The notes under the pieces were generated by a model. The model worked only from the letters and a program-made list of their open reading frames with translations. It was not told the DNA's origin and did not search any database. A program made the position numbers and the translations under genes. Shown piece after piece: positions 34,796-45,028 of a stretch of DNA of 64,000 nt (positions are counted from its first letter, which is position 1; each line of letters starts with the position of its first letter). The stretch is from Bacteroidales bacterium (GTDB lineage Bacteria; Bacteroidota; Bacteroidia; Bacteroidales; VadinHA17): contig JARGFQ010000003.1 in assembly GCA_029210565.1 (NCBI GenBank), positions 186,001 to 250,000 on the forward strand. Reading direction: 5' to 3'.

Positions 34796-35593
34796 ATGCA
34801 TGAACGTCACAATGACCGTGAGCTCTATTTCAGGGAGCAGGCACATACCACATCAAGGCATGTTATTCCATTCATTGAGAGCATCTTGTCAGTTAACGAT
34901 TCGATGTCGGTGCTGGAGATCGGGTGCGGTGAGGGGGGTAACCTCCATCCGTTTCTTGAGGCAGGATGCAGTCGTCTGACGGGCATAGACCTTTCAGAAA
35001 ACAAGATTCAGAATGCCCGAAGCTTCTATTCAGTAATTCCCGGGGGCGAGAGGATTGAGTTCATTGCGGCTGACATCTATGATTCGGCCTCTGTTGGTTC
35101 CTTTGACCTGGTGATGATGCGCGATGTACTTGAGCATATTCACGACCAGGCACGGTTCATCGGTTTTGTCAAAAGGTTTGTCAATCGCGGCGGCATTCTG
35201 TTTATTGCCTTTCCTCCCTGGAACAACCCCTTCGGGGGGCACCAGCAGATGTGTGACAGCAGGGTTCTGTCGAAGCTCCCCTGGATCCATCTCCTTCCGC
35301 GCAGGATCTACAGGTGGCTCCTGCGCACTGCTGGAGAGACCCCGGCCCGTATTGAGGGTCTTCTGGAGATAAAGGATACCGGCATCAATATCGGCAGGTT
35401 TGAGAGTATTGCAAAAAGAGAGGGATTCTCCATCCTGAGAAAATCCCTCTGGCTTATAAACCCCAATTTTGAAATCAAGTTCGGCCTCCGTCCCCGCCGG
35501 CTGCCTCACCACCTGGGTAAGATCTCCATTATCAGGAACTTCATGGCAACCACTGGCTACTATATTATTTCAGCGCCTCCTCAAGAGCCCTGA
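34796..35593 (+). CDS. SAM-dependent methyltransferase (class I)
   Basis: 265 residues. The SAM-binding motif I is VLEIGCGEGGNLHPFLEAG near residue 40, followed by TGIDLSENKIQNAR, and the motif IV/post-I region FDLVMMRDVLEHIHDQ. The rest (ILFIAFPPWNNPFGGHQQMC, HLLPRRIYRWLLR) resembles methyltransferases acting on small lipids or glycans, but no target can be given. The 3' end overlaps the convergent zinc-peptidase gene by 29 bases. Confidence 0.85.
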   Translation: MHERHNDRELYFREQAHTTSRHVIPFIESILSVNDSMSVLEIGCGEGGNLHPFLEAGCSRLTGIDLSENKIQNARSFYSVIPGGERIEFIAADIYDSASVGSFDLVMMRDVLEHIHDQARFIGFVKRFVNRGGILFIAFPPWNNPFGGHQQMCDSRVLSKLPWIHLLPRRIYRWLLRTAGETPARIEGLLEIKDTGINIGRFESIAKREGFSILRKSLWLINPNFEIKFGLRPRRLPHHLGKISIIRNFMATTGYYIISAPPQEP

Positions 35594-37598
35594 GAACAGG
35601 CTGCGCCGAGATCTTTACCCCTGCGGCCTGGTTCATCCAGTGCTGCGGTGTCAGGCGCCCGAGACTGTACATGCGGTCAACCTCATCAGAGAAATCCTTG
35701 CCTTTCAGGTGATCTTCTATCTGAAACTGGATTATCTGCCCGTAAGCATAGTTCTGCAGGTAAAGAGGCCCATTGATCATATGCGAATAGATGGCCAGCA
35801 GCGGAGAGTCACTCACTCCCAACACTGGAGCGAAATATTTGTTCCATACCTCAACCGCTATGTTGACTGTCTGATCCCTGAGCTCTGCCGGTGTAGTCTG
35901 AGGATTCTCGTAGAGCCACTTCCATAACTTCATCTCCACCATACTGACCCCCATAATCTCCATCAGTGACCATGCTGCATCAAGCGTCTGAAGCTTCTCC
36001 TTCTCAGGGTTGTCCTCCCTCATGCCAAGAAGCATCAGGTCTCGGTTCTGGAAGAGGAAGGCCGTTGCCTCTGTGAATGCTGTGTTTGGCACACCGGATA
36101 GCATGTAATAGTCAACATCATAAAGAGAGATTGTCTGTTCCACATTATGACCGAACTCGTGGACGGCAATGTTGTAGCCCTTGTAGTCCATGCCCTTGTC
36201 AGAGATGCGGGTACGAAGGTGAGATACTGCCCCCTTCATTCCGGCACCCCAGGCATGGCCTGAGCCTCTGGCAGGATCAACCACTATCCTGTCAGCGATC
36301 TGTTTTGCCCTCTCGGGTGACCATCCCAATTTGACGAGCATGGCCGGCATACCCATATGGAAGGCGGAGGGAGTCGGATAGAGGGCTGAAGTCCTGGCAG
36401 TAAGAAAGCCCTCAGGTATTGAACTTCTCGATTTGAATCCGTCATACCAGATGTCATAGGGCCTCAGATCACGTCCCAGCCTCGACTTTATCAACTCCCC
36501 CAGCTGCTTGAGCTGCGGCGAACTGAGATATTCATCAAAGAGAGCCTCGGCATCCTCCTGTGATATCTCCATGCCGCCGGAGAAACTGCGGAGTATGGCT
36601 GTGTTCATACCCGGAACATAAGGGTCAATAGCCCTCTCCGAGCTGAAGTTATTCAGCAGATGCGAATAACGGGTATCAGGCTCAGCATCCAGCTCAACGG
36701 CAGAACCATCCTTTACTGTCTTGTTGGAATAGGGATACCACTCATATTCAGGGTTATTTATGACTTTCTCAGGTATCTCCTGACGGATGATGCGCTCCAT
36801 CACCCTGTAAATCATCTCCTGCTTCTGCGGTCCGTTTTCATTGTCGGAATAGTTCGACTTGATCTCGTCACGAAGGTTCCAGTGAGACAGGAGGATCATG
36901 TCATCGGGGAAAAGCTGTTTTCCGTCGTCTGTACGCAGCTTCCCCATATGTATATTGTATTCTGCGATATACATCTCCGCGTTACCCATTGCCACCGTTG
37001 CGGCCTGGTTCAGTTCGGCCGGCACACGTGAGATAAACTGGTCGCCGAGCCGGGCCGTAGCCCACTCTTCGCGGCTCCATCCGGAACCAAGCTCCTCCTT
37101 CTCTTCAAGGGCATAGTACGGGAAGTTAAGTGCAATCACAAAAGCAATCCTGTTATCGTAGAAATCAGTCTGCAAATGTGACCCCACGGAGTAGTTGCCG
37201 AACATGCGGTCTACCTCGTCAATCTCACCGGCAGCCTCGTCAAGCACCTTCCTCAGATCCAGCGTTATCTCATTCATGTTACCCGAAAGCGATTCTAAGT
37301 AATCACTGACCTTCAGAAAGACTCTCCTGCGTTTTTCCGGATCAGAGATATAGTTTTCGGCAACAAATTCAGCAAACTCCTCTGCGGTGCCGTCATCCGC
37401 CCTCCAGAGTGATGCGGCATGTCTCACTCCCTTTTCAAGGAGCAACGGATCAGCCGAGGGCTGAAGTGCCAGTACTTTCTCAACCGAACTTTTAATGACG
37501 GTCTCATCCGGAGAACCTGCAACAGAATCGGCCCCCTTTTTATCGGGCGTGGAGCAAGCTGTAAGAACTGCGATCATAAGAAACAGATACTTTTTCAT
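35565..37598 (-). CDS. Zinc metallopeptidase lipoprotein (HEFGH gluzincin-like)
   Basis: 677 residues from MKKYLFLMIAVLTACS, a lipoprotein signal with Cys at the lipobox. The zinc site is AVHEFGHNVEQ near residue 477, with a likely third ligand 26 residues on in FTEATAFLF. This is the gluzincin layout of M2 and M3 peptidases. It probably cleaves peptides outside the cytoplasm. It is followed upstream on the same strand by a second zinc-peptidase lipoprotein, with a 26-base gap, so the pair could be one unit. The family is not assigned with certainty. Confidence 0.78.
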   Translation of the reverse strand: MKKYLFLMIAVLTACSTPDKKGADSVAGSPDETVIKSSVEKVLALQPSADPLLLEKGVRHAASLWRADDGTAEEFAEFVAENYISDPEKRRRVFLKVSDYLESLSGNMNEITLDLRKVLDEAAGEIDEVDRMFGNYSVGSHLQTDFYDNRIAFVIALNFPYYALEEKEELGSGWSREEWATARLGDQFISRVPAELNQAATVAMGNAEMYIAEYNIHMGKLRTDDGKQLFPDDMILLSHWNLRDEIKSNYSDNENGPQKQEMIYRVMERIIRQEIPEKVINNPEYEWYPYSNKTVKDGSAVELDAEPDTRYSHLLNNFSSERAIDPYVPGMNTAILRSFSGGMEISQEDAEALFDEYLSSPQLKQLGELIKSRLGRDLRPYDIWYDGFKSRSSIPEGFLTARTSALYPTPSAFHMGMPAMLVKLGWSPERAKQIADRIVVDPARGSGHAWGAGMKGAVSHLRTRISDKGMDYKGYNIAVHEFGHNVEQTISLYDVDYYMLSGVPNTAFTEATAFLFQNRDLMLLGMREDNPEKEKLQTLDAAWSLMEIMGVSMVEMKLWKWLYENPQTTPAELRDQTVNIAVEVWNKYFAPVLGVSDSPLLAIYSHMINGPLYLQNYAYGQIIQFQIEDHLKGKDFSDEVDRMYSLGRLTPQHWMNQAAGVKISAQPVLRALEEALK

Positions 37599-37624
37599 GT
37601 GTAACATTTTTATTTGACATATAA

Positions 37625-39292
37625 TTATTGCACAAACTGCATGGCATAATACCTGGCTGTCAACTTTTCTCCGGTGGCTTTTTCTATCATCTCATTCCAC
37701 TGGTACCTTGCGCCAGGCATGAATACGTTGCTTTTAAAATATTCACCTGTTGCTTTCAGGTCTGCCTCAACATCTCCTGAGATCGCCACGGTATCCTGCA
37801 AATGATTTTCAAACTGTGAAGCCAGCAGCTCTCCCAGCAAATAATTGTGGTAATAGCAGGGATATAGCGCAACATGGATCTTTGTAGCCCAGTCAGGCAT
37901 ATTGCGACCCTCAGGCTTCTTCATCATCTGGTATCTCTCAACTGTGTCCCACCATAGCTGGTTGAGATCCTGGTCAGGATTCTCATACATTGCCTTTTCA
38001 AAACGGTACATCACCTGTGCCCAGCGGCTGAAGACGAGTTGCTGAAGCCTGAAAGCCCTGAAGCTGTCTTCCGAAATCTTGTTCATTTCCTCCTCATCAA
38101 TGATACCCATATAATTCATCCAGGCAGGGTTTGTTGCCAGCCTGCCGAAATAGTTGGCGATGGCTTCGGTGGTGAATGTGTGGGCTGCATCGCGGAGGGT
38201 AAACGGCAGCGACATATCATTATAGTACGAGTATACGCCGTGTCCCAGTTCATGAAGAATGGTATTCATCCAGTTTGCATCAGGCTTGATGTTGTCAAGC
38301 GTGCGAACGTCGCCGGCCCGGTCAATATCAATAGAGAACGCATGCTGGTTCTTCCCGGGTTTCTCATAAAGGTCACTCTTTGCAAGGATGGCATCAACCG
38401 GCAGGCCAAGGTCTGCATAGAATTCAGATGCCAGCCTGACTGGATCCTGATTCGCATAATAGCTGTCGAAGTCAACCGGGTAGATCTCCGGAGCCTCCTG
38501 AAAATACCTGTTCTGGTAATGCCATGGTTGAAGTTGTCCGGGATCCAGCTTGTAATGTTTTGCAAAATAGACGTCGATATCGCCCTTCAACTTTGCATAG
38601 TTATCACGCGTCAGGCTGTCGAGTTCATCAAAAAGCCTTGTAATCTCCTCAGGATCCTGTCCTGACAGCTTCAGACTCATCTGATGATAGTTGTCAAACC
38701 CGAGCTGCCGGGCTATCTTGTTGCGGTGCCGGACAAGCATGAGGATTTCGTCTGCCACGACAGGCCCAATCATCTTGTGGCCCTCCCAGGCTGCCTGCAG
38801 CTCCGGGCTGCTGGTTGAACTCCGCAGAATATTCTCTATATCATTATCACTGAGCTGCTTTCCGTTGACCGTTGCCCTGAAGGTGTTGTATTTTTTTGTT
38901 ATCTCTGTCTCCATCTTCACCTGTTCGGAGATCAGACTGGTGTCAATCTGTCCCTGAAGGTACTGGTTATAAAGGATATCAAGCTGGCGGGCAAGTAATG
39001 GATCTTTCACCATCCCGGACTCTTTCAGCTCCTTCAATTCAGTAAAGGCATCCTTGTCAGAATAGAAACTGATGAATTCAATTGAGGCCTTCTCCCGGTT
39101 CGCCCAGGCTCCATCAGTGCCTGCAATATTGGCTTCCCAGTCTGCCAGGGTGTACTCCTTATAAAGTGGAATTATCTTAGTCTCATAAGAGCTTATAAAT
39201 CCGCTCATTCTGTTTTCCATTTTTTCCTGTTTTGATGTGCATGACCAGAGGATGGTCATAAGTACCGTAAAAAAGATAATCGTTCTTTTCAT
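37625..39292 (-). CDS. M2/M3-family zinc peptidase lipoprotein
   Basis: 555 residues from MKRTIIFFTVLMTILWSC, a lipoprotein signal. The zinc motif is TILHELGHGVYSYY, with the third ligand in TFTTEAIANYFG 25 residues later. The overall pattern (long helical N-terminal half, DRAGDVRTLDNIKPD just before the zinc motif) matches bacterial homologues of M2 angiotensin-converting-type or M3 oligopeptidases. The frame is open upstream to 39397, but the lipobox fixes the start at 39292. It precedes another zinc-peptidase lipoprotein. Confidence 0.85.
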   Translation of the reverse strand: MKRTIIFFTVLMTILWSCTSKQEKMENRMSGFISSYETKIIPLYKEYTLADWEANIAGTDGAWANREKASIEFISFYSDKDAFTELKELKESGMVKDPLLARQLDILYNQYLQGQIDTSLISEQVKMETEITKKYNTFRATVNGKQLSDNDIENILRSSTSSPELQAAWEGHKMIGPVVADEILMLVRHRNKIARQLGFDNYHQMSLKLSGQDPEEITRLFDELDSLTRDNYAKLKGDIDVYFAKHYKLDPGQLQPWHYQNRYFQEAPEIYPVDFDSYYANQDPVRLASEFYADLGLPVDAILAKSDLYEKPGKNQHAFSIDIDRAGDVRTLDNIKPDANWMNTILHELGHGVYSYYNDMSLPFTLRDAAHTFTTEAIANYFGRLATNPAWMNYMGIIDEEEMNKISEDSFRAFRLQQLVFSRWAQVMYRFEKAMYENPDQDLNQLWWDTVERYQMMKKPEGRNMPDWATKIHVALYPCYYHNYLLGELLASQFENHLQDTVAISGDVEADLKATGEYFKSNVFMPGARYQWNEMIEKATGEKLTARYYAMQFVQ

Positions 39293-39371
39293 TTGAATCT
39301 GTTTGAGTTTTGCTAAGGTAAAAAAAATCATCACAGAAAAATGATGACCTCTGTTATGGATATAACAAATA

Positions 39372-39418
39372 AGGCTTCCCGAAGAAAGCCTCATCATATA
39401 TCAGCCGGATTACCGGCT
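39372..39418 (-). terminator. Tandem hairpins ending the sigma-factor unit
   Basis: On the minus strand AGCCGG-taat-CCGGCT (39418-39403) is followed by AGGCTTTC-TTCG-GGAAGCCT (39391-39372), an 8-bp stem with a UUCG loop, then TATTTGTT. The second hairpin is a standard rho-independent terminator for the gene ending at 39432. Confidence 0.72.
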
Positions 39419-39431
39419 ATGGACTCATGAT

Positions 39432-39629
39432 CTATCTCCCGTACTTCCGGGCTTTTTTGCGCCTGATCTTTTCAAACAGGCCTGCAACAACATCATCAGA
39501 GGGCTGATCCTCCATGTCGGGAAGCAAAACGCTCAGGGCCGAATCAATACCAAAAGCATCAGCTATCAGGTCTGAAGGTGTATTGGTAACCTCGAAATAA
39601 GAAAGTAAGAGGGTAGAATTCTTATCCAT
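39432..39629 (-). CDS. Small protein downstream of an ECF sigma factor
   Basis: 65 residues starting MDKNSTLLLSYFEVTNTPSDLI, with an acidic middle (DMEDQPSDDVVAGLF) and a strongly basic end (EKIRRKKARKYGR). No membrane helix is seen, so it is not a normal transmembrane anti-sigma factor. It is 52 bases after the sigma stop and closed by a strong terminator. Two in-frame ATGs upstream (39647, 39665) are possible. It may modulate the sigma factor; this is inference from position only. Confidence 0.55.
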   Translation of the reverse strand: MDKNSTLLLSYFEVTNTPSDLIADAFGIDSALSVLLPDMEDQPSDDVVAGLFEKIRRKKARKYGR

Positions 39630-39681
39630 AGGCGTTTTTGTTCTCATAAAAGAAAAACGCCACACATAATCAAAAATTGTA

Positions 39682-40269
39682 TCAACTAAGTGAAAGGGTG
39701 ATATTTTTTTCCACCATTATTTTACGCATGTTGATAAGTGCATAACGCATCCTGCCAAGGGCAGTATTGATGCTGACACCTGTCATGTCAGCAATCTCCT
39801 TGAAGCTCATCCCGGCATAATGCCTCATGATAACCACCTCACGCTGGTCTTCCGGCAGTCCGTTTATCAGGCTCCTCACATCACGCATCACCTGCCTGCG
39901 GACAATGACATCCTCAACATTGTCATCCGACAGTTTCCTTGAGTTGAGCAGGTCTGCCTCGTAGTCATCGTTAAGGACTATACCCATCTGTTTCTCGTGT
40001 CTGAAGTGGTCAATGATCAGGTTATGAGCTATACGCATCACCCACGAAATAAACCTTCCGTCATCCTGGTACCGGCCGGCGCGGATCGACTGTACTACCT
40101 TCAGGAAAGTGTCCTGGAAGACGTCGTCGGCCAGATCGCGGTTGCGAATGTAAAGGCTGATATAAGAATAGACTTTGCTTTTGTGGCGCAGGATAAGCAG
40201 CTCTATACTTCTTTCATTACCGTCCATGTAGCTCTTAATAAGCTCATAATCGGTCATTTTACTCTTCAT
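39682..40269 (-). CDS. ECF-type RNA polymerase sigma factor
   Basis: 195 residues. Region 2 (ELLILRHKSKVYSYISLYIRNRDLADDVFQDTFLKV) and region 4 (INGLPEDQREVVIMRHYAGMSFKEIADMTGVSINTALGRM, a helix-turn-helix) are both present, with the acidic linker NDDYEADLLN. It would direct transcription of a stress or envelope regulon. No anti-sigma gene with a membrane helix is adjacent; only a small soluble protein follows. A 374-bp gap with a large palindrome separates it from divergent uvrA. Confidence 0.9.
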   Translation of the reverse strand: MKSKMTDYELIKSYMDGNERSIELLILRHKSKVYSYISLYIRNRDLADDVFQDTFLKVVQSIRAGRYQDDGRFISWVMRIAHNLIIDHFRHEKQMGIVLNDDYEADLLNSRKLSDDNVEDVIVRRQVMRDVRSLINGLPEDQREVVIMRHYAGMSFKEIADMTGVSINTALGRMRYALINMRKIMVEKNITLSLS

Positions 40270-40370
40270 AACTAACTCTTTTGGTTCACGAGTACAGTTA
40301 TACGATAGGCGGCCCTCCTTTGTTTCGTTTGTGTTTTTTTCTGTTGGGTTATACGGATGGTATTCCCCTA

Positions 40371-40427
40371 TTGTTTCATTAGATGATTAAATTATTTCAT
40401 TGGTCTAATGGAACTTACATGAAACAA
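40371..40427. promoter_or_regulatory. Nested palindrome upstream of the sigma factor and uvrA
   Basis: Outer arms TTGTTTCAT (40371-40379) and ATGAAACAA (40419-40427) are perfect; inner arms CATTAGA (40377-40383) and TCTAATG (40404-40410) are also perfect and share bases with the left outer arm. It lies about 100 bp before the sigma start and 217 bp before the uvrA start. Confidence 0.45.
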
Positions 40428-40612
40428 AATAATCATTCCCCTGTGTGTGTCTGCTCATGTGAGTTTCATTCGTATATGTATAATAATTACTACAATGGCA
40501 TACCTGAACCTGAATGAAAATTAACCGAAAATTATTCATGCAAGCTGTTCTTCATGCAGGTTGCGTTTATACTCCAGGCAAAGAAAACAAAATTTAATCA
40601 ATACAAAATCAT

Positions 40613-40620
40613 TAATTTTG
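40613..40620 (+). promoter_or_regulatory. -7 promoter element of uvrA
   Basis: TAATTTTG matches TAnnTTTG, 23 bases before the ATG at 40644. No -33 element is obvious. Confidence 0.4.
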
Positions 40621-40643
40621 GCTTTTTCGCAAACGGAGAACGC

Positions 40644-43463
40644 ATGAAGGGTAATATCGAAATCAAGGGAGCAAGAGTACATAACCTTAAGGATATAACC
40701 CTGACAATTCCCCGTGACAGCCTCATAGTCATAACCGGAGTATCGGGGTCCGGAAAGTCTTCACTTGCCTTTGACACCATCTATGCCGAAGGTCAGAGGA
40801 GATATGTGGAGAGTCTCTCCTCCTACGCGAGGCAGTTTCTCGGGCGCATGAACAAGCCCGATGTGGATTTCATCAACGGCATACCTCCGGCCATAGCCAT
40901 CGAGCAGAAGGTCAACACCCGCAATCCCAGGTCAACGGTCGGCACCAGCACCGAGATCCATGATTACCTGCGGCTGCTCTGGGCCCGTGTCGGGCATACC
41001 ATCTCTCCCATCTCCGGCAGGGAGGTAAGAAAGCATACCGTGGATGACGTTGTCAATTATCTTGCCGGACTGCCGGAAGGAAGCCGCATTCTGCTGACAG
41101 CACCTCTGGATGTCCCTGAAAACGTTGATCCGTCAGAGTTTATCAGCTTCCTGTTGAAACAGGGTTATAACCGCATAAGCACCGAAAAGGGCCTTCTGAG
41201 GCTCGATGATGAGGGTGCTGCAGACCTGATCGGCAAGATGCCAAGGCTTGACCTTATAATAGACAGGTTCCCGACAGGTCAGAGCCCTGAAGAGCTGAGC
41301 AGGGCTGCCGACTCCGTCCAGACGGCATTTCTCACCGGAAGGGGTCATATAACCCTTACCGTGACTGATGAAGAATCAACACAGACAGTCAGTTTCTCTG
41401 ATAAATTCGAGGAAGACGGTATCACCTTTGAAGAACCGACTGAACACCTCTTCAGCTTCAACTCCCCCATTGGCGCCTGCCCCGAATGCGAGGGGTACGG
41501 CAAGGTAATAGGCATCGATGAAAACCTTATCATACCCGATGAAAACCTCTCGGTATATGATGACACCATCGCCTGCTGGAGGGGAGAGACGATGAAGCAA
41601 TGGAAGGAGAGGCTCATATACAGTGCTGACAGGTTTGACTTCCCCATTCATAAACCCTGGCACATGCTCACTGCTGAACAGAAGGCCCTGGTATGGAGCG
41701 GTAACAGGTATTTCTTCGGACTGAACCAGTTCTTCCAGCATCTCGAGGAGAAGAAATACAAGATACAGTACAGGGTCATGCTCAGCCGCTACAGGGGTAA
41801 ACGCACCTGTTCCTCCTGCAGTGGCAACAGGCTGCGCAAGGAGGCCGGATGGGTGAAGATCGGCGGCAGGTCCATAACGGAGATAACCGCCATGCCGGTG
41901 AGTGAGGCTCATGAGTTCTTTGCACACCTGACCCTCAACGGCGAGGAGAGAGAGATAGCAGGGCGGCTTCTCAAGGAGATACAACAGCGGCTGGGATTCC
42001 TCGTGAATGTGGGGCTAACCTACCTGACCCTCGACAGGCTCTCCAACACGCTATCTGGAGGAGAGTCGCAGCGCATCAACCTCGCCACCTCACTGGGCAG
42101 CAGCCTGGTGGGATCACTCTATATCCTTGATGAGCCCAGCATCGGGCTGCATCCGCGCGATACCAACCTTCTGGTGAACGTGCTCGGGGCACTGCGTGAT
42201 CTTGGCAACACGGTTATCGTGGTAGAGCACGAGGAGGAGATCATCAGGGCCGCGGACCAGATAATAGATATGGGACCTGCTGCCGGGACTCATGGCGGAG
42301 AGGTGATCTACCAGGGAAGCGCACAGTTCCCGAAGAAGAACACTTCACTTACCGCCGCGTACATGACCGGAGCGATGCGCATAGAGGAGCCGGCAGTGAG
42401 GCGCAGATGGCACAGCTACATAGCTGTAAAAAGCGCTCGTGAGAATAACCTGAAGGATATTGGTGTCAAATTCCCGCTCCATACCATTACAGCCGTGACG
42501 GGAGTAAGCGGTTCCGGTAAGAGCACCCTGGTGCATGATATCCTCTTCAATGCCCTCTCGTCGAGACTGGGTAACAACGGCCTGAAACCGGGCCGGTTCA
42601 CTGCCCTGGAGGGAGACATGACAAGCATCACGGCTGTGGAGTTGATAGACCAGAACCCTATTGGCAAGTCAAGCCGCTCCAATCCCGTCACATACCTTAA
42701 GGCCTTTGATGATATCCGGAAGCTCCTCGCTGAGCAGCAGGCCGCAGTACAGTCGGGCTTCAAGCCTGCCCACTTCTCATTCAATGTTGAAGGCGGACGG
42801 TGCGAGGAGTGCCAGGGTGAGGGTGTCATCAGGGTCGAAATGCAGTTTATGGCGAACGTGGAGCTGACGTGCGAGACATGTAAGGGGATGCGCTATAAAC
42901 GCGATATCCTTGATGTGAAATTCCACGGAAGGAACATCTATGACGTTCTGGAGATGACCATTGACGAAGCGATAGAGTTCTTCGGCGAATGTAAGGATAA
43001 GATTTGCAAGAAGATAGCTGATAAGCTGAAACCACTGGCAGATGTGGGACTGGGGTATGTCAGGCTGGGGCAGTCATCATCAACCCTCTCCGGTGGCGAG
43101 AGCCAGCGCGTCAAGCTGGCATACTACCTGAGCCAGGAGAAGAGCAGTGAGAAAATGCTCTTCGTCTTCGACGAACCCACCACCGGACTTCACTTTCACG
43201 ATATCGGGAAGCTGATGAAATCGCTTAACGCCCTCGTCGATCACGGTCACTCGGTGATTCTCATTGAGCACAACGTAGAGGTAATCAAGTGTGCCGACTG
43301 GGTAATTGACCTCGGCCCCGAGGGCGGAGAAAATGGAGGCCATGTGGTTTTCGAAGGGACCCCGGAGCAGCTTGCCGCATGCGAATCGTCACATACGGGA
43401 AGGTACCTGAGGGCAAAGATTTCCTCCTTCGAACAGGTTTTAGGGGAGCGGAAGAAATCCTGA
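40644..43463 (+). CDS. uvrA: Excinuclease ABC subunit A
   Basis: 939 residues, usual length. Two ABC ATPase modules: Walker [14 protein letters not shown] near residue 32 and [13 protein letters not shown] near 620, signatures [12 protein letters not shown] and [12 protein letters not shown], and the [11 protein letters not shown] and [11 protein letters not shown]alker B boxes. The C-terminal zinc module is intact ([15 protein letters not shown]). In the N-terminal module only ACPECEGYG is present; the earlier CxxC is replaced by FEEDGITF. It finds DNA damage with UvrB. The start at 40644 ([18 protein letters not shown]) fits the family. Confidence 0.96.
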   Translation: MKGNIEIKGARVHNLKDITLTIPRDSLIVITGVSGSGKSSLAFDTIYAEGQRRYVESLSSYARQFLGRMNKPDVDFINGIPPAIAIEQKVNTRNPRSTVGTSTEIHDYLRLLWARVGHTISPISGREVRKHTVDDVVNYLAGLPEGSRILLTAPLDVPENVDPSEFISFLLKQGYNRISTEKGLLRLDDEGAADLIGKMPRLDLIIDRFPTGQSPEELSRAADSVQTAFLTGRGHITLTVTDEESTQTVSFSDKFEEDGITFEEPTEHLFSFNSPIGACPECEGYGKVIGIDENLIIPDENLSVYDDTIACWRGETMKQWKERLIYSADRFDFPIHKPWHMLTAEQKALVWSGNRYFFGLNQFFQHLEEKKYKIQYRVMLSRYRGKRTCSSCSGNRLRKEAGWVKIGGRSITEITAMPVSEAHEFFAHLTLNGEEREIAGRLLKEIQQRLGFLVNVGLTYLTLDRLSNTLSGGESQRINLATSLGSSLVGSLYILDEPSIGLHPRDTNLLVNVLGALRDLGNTVIVVEHEEEIIRAADQIIDMGPAAGTHGGEVIYQGSAQFPKKNTSLTAAYMTGAMRIEEPAVRRRWHSYIAVKSARENNLKDIGVKFPLHTITAVTGVSGSGKSTLVHDILFNALSSRLGNNGLKPGRFTALEGDMTSITAVELIDQNPIGKSSRSNPVTYLKAFDDIRKLLAEQQAAVQSGFKPAHFSFNVEGGRCEECQGEGVIRVEMQFMANVELTCETCKGMRYKRDILDVKFHGRNIYDVLEMTIDEAIEFFGECKDKICKKIADKLKPLADVGLGYVRLGQSSSTLSGGESQRVKLAYYLSQEKSSEKMLFVFDEPTTGLHFHDIGKLMKSLNALVDHGHSVILIEHNVEVIKCADWVIDLGPEGGENGGHVVFEGTPEQLAACESSHTGRYLRAKISSFEQVLGERKKS

Positions 43464-43597
43464 TACGCTGAATTCAATTACACAGTAGCCCGTGGCCTGT
43501 GATCTGTTCCGGTTACTCAGTGACTCTTAATATACTGTTCAATACCCGGATGAGAAACGATACGTGATGTGATTTAAAACTGCACCGTAAGAATGAG

Positions 43598-45028
43598 TCA
43601 TTGTCTACCATCTGTCCTCCCCGGCTCTCTGCGGTTGTTACCTGCGACACCCGTAAGGTCATCACCGAGATCTTCCCTGGCAGAAGCTGCCAGCCTTTCA
43701 AGTCTCTGTAGAATCTCAGGGTAATACTCCTTAAGATCATATCTCTCACCCGGGTCCCTCCAGAGATCATAGAGTCCTCCCTCAAACCAGTGATTTTCAT
43801 TCGACCCGCCGGCTTTGCCATCTTTCCCCGGTTTGAACCCTACATAGGTGCGCCCGTGATGCGGGAAAACAAGCTTCCATCTGCCGTCAGTCACTGCCTC
43901 CAGGTTGTTCTTGCGGTAATAGTAATAAAATGTTTTCCTGGGGATAACCGTGTCATTAACCTTCAGAAGAGGAAGCAGGCTTACACCATCGATTGGTTTC
44001 TCAGGCAGAGGTGCACCTGTAGCTTCAACGATGGTGGGGAGAATGTCTATTCCGGCCACCAGCCTGTCGGTAACAGTCCCGGCAGGGATGGTGCCCTCCC
44101 ACCACATGATGCACGGCACCCGCTGTCCGCCCTCAAAAGTGGTGCCCTTACCTTCACGGAGACCGGCAGTGCTGCCCGCATGGTTACCGTAGTTTATCCA
44201 GGGTCCGTTGTCAGAGGTAAATATAACCAGCGTGTTCCTTTCAAGATCCAGCTCCCGCAGGGTTTTCATGATCTCCCCTACACTCCAGTCGATCTCCATC
44301 ATCACATCACCATAGAGGCCCTGTTCTGACCGTCTCTTGAATGCTTCAGAAGCACCCAACGGCACATGCGGCAGCGGGTGGGCCAGGTAAATGAAGAAAG
44401 GCTTCGAACTGTTTCTGTGAATAAATTCAATGGCTCTATTCGTAAACTGAAGTGTGAATTGGGAATGATCAGGGTTTGTGGCAACAACCTGTTTATTTTC
44501 AATTAACGGCAGGGGCGGGTAATAATCCCTGGTGTGAGGGTGCCAGGGCCACATGTCATGGGAATAAGGTATTCCGTAGAACTCATCAAATCCGTGATTC
44601 AGAGGCAGAAACTGCTCCTGACAGCCAAGGTGCCACTTGCCGTATATGGCAGTTTTATACCCTCGTTTCTTCAGTAGTTCAGCAATGGTCTCCTCCTCTT
44701 CATTAATGCCTGTTGTTGCCCTGTGGTCCAGCGCTCCGCTGAATCCGACACGGTTCGGATAACATCCGGTCATCAGGCCGGCACGTGAAGCACTGCAGAC
44801 TGCCTGAGGGGAATAATAATGAGAAAAGAAAAGACCACGGTCGGCCATCCGATCAATATTCGGGGTAGTATAACCCCTTGAACCCGTCATTGAGAGGTCT
44901 CCGTAGCCCATGTCATCAAGATAGATCAGGATGACATTTACCGGCCTTTCATCTCCCTTAGCAGCGAGTGTGACATTCACTTGGGCTATGCCAAGAACTG
45001 CGAACAGCAGGAGAGTCAGTCTTTTCAT
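43598..45028 (-). CDS. Exported sulfatase (formylglycine-dependent)
   Basis: 476 residues. A signal peptide (KRLTLLLFAVLGIAQVNVTLA) precedes the alkaline-phosphatase-like sulfatase fold. The active-site motif is CSASRAGLMTG, where the Cys is converted to formylglycine. The metal-binding start VILIYLDDMGYGD and the TSDNGPW motif are present. It would remove sulfate esters from host or algal glycans or small molecules. It is not next to a SusCD locus or an anaerobic sulfatase-maturating enzyme in this window. The substrate is unknown. Confidence 0.9.
   Translation of the reverse strand: MKRLTLLLFAVLGIAQVNVTLAAKGDERPVNVILIYLDDMGYGDLSMTGSRGYTTPNIDRMADRGLFFSHYYSPQAVCSASRAGLMTGCYPNRVGFSGALDHRATTGINEEEETIAELLKKRGYKTAIYGKWHLGCQEQFLPLNHGFDEFYGIPYSHDMWPWHPHTRDYYPPLPLIENKQVVATNPDHSQFTLQFTNRAIEFIHRNSSKPFFIYLAHPLPHVPLGASEAFKRRSEQGLYGDVMMEIDWSVGEIMKTLRELDLERNTLVIFTSDNGPWINYGNHAGSTAGLREGKGTTFEGGQRVPCIMWWEGTIPAGTVTDRLVAGIDILPTIVEATGAPLPEKPIDGVSLLPLLKVNDTVIPRKTFYYYYRKNNLEAVTDGRWKLVFPHHGRTYVGFKPGKDGKAGGSNENHWFEGGLYDLWRDPGERYDLKEYYPEILQRLERLAASAREDLGDDLTGVAGNNRREPGRTDGRQ

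Larger units (their letters stand above)
40270..40643. other. Intergenic region between divergent sigma factor and uvrA
   Basis: 374 bases without a convincing gene. It holds a 57-bp nested palindrome (40371-40427), a -7 element for uvrA (40613-40620) and a short direct repeat of TTCATGCA (40536, 40552). No RNA gene is recognised. Confidence 0.6.

Noticed and set aside
41376..41984. 202-codon open frame opposite uvrA
   Set aside because: Antisense shadow of a conserved gene; no start context or motifs.
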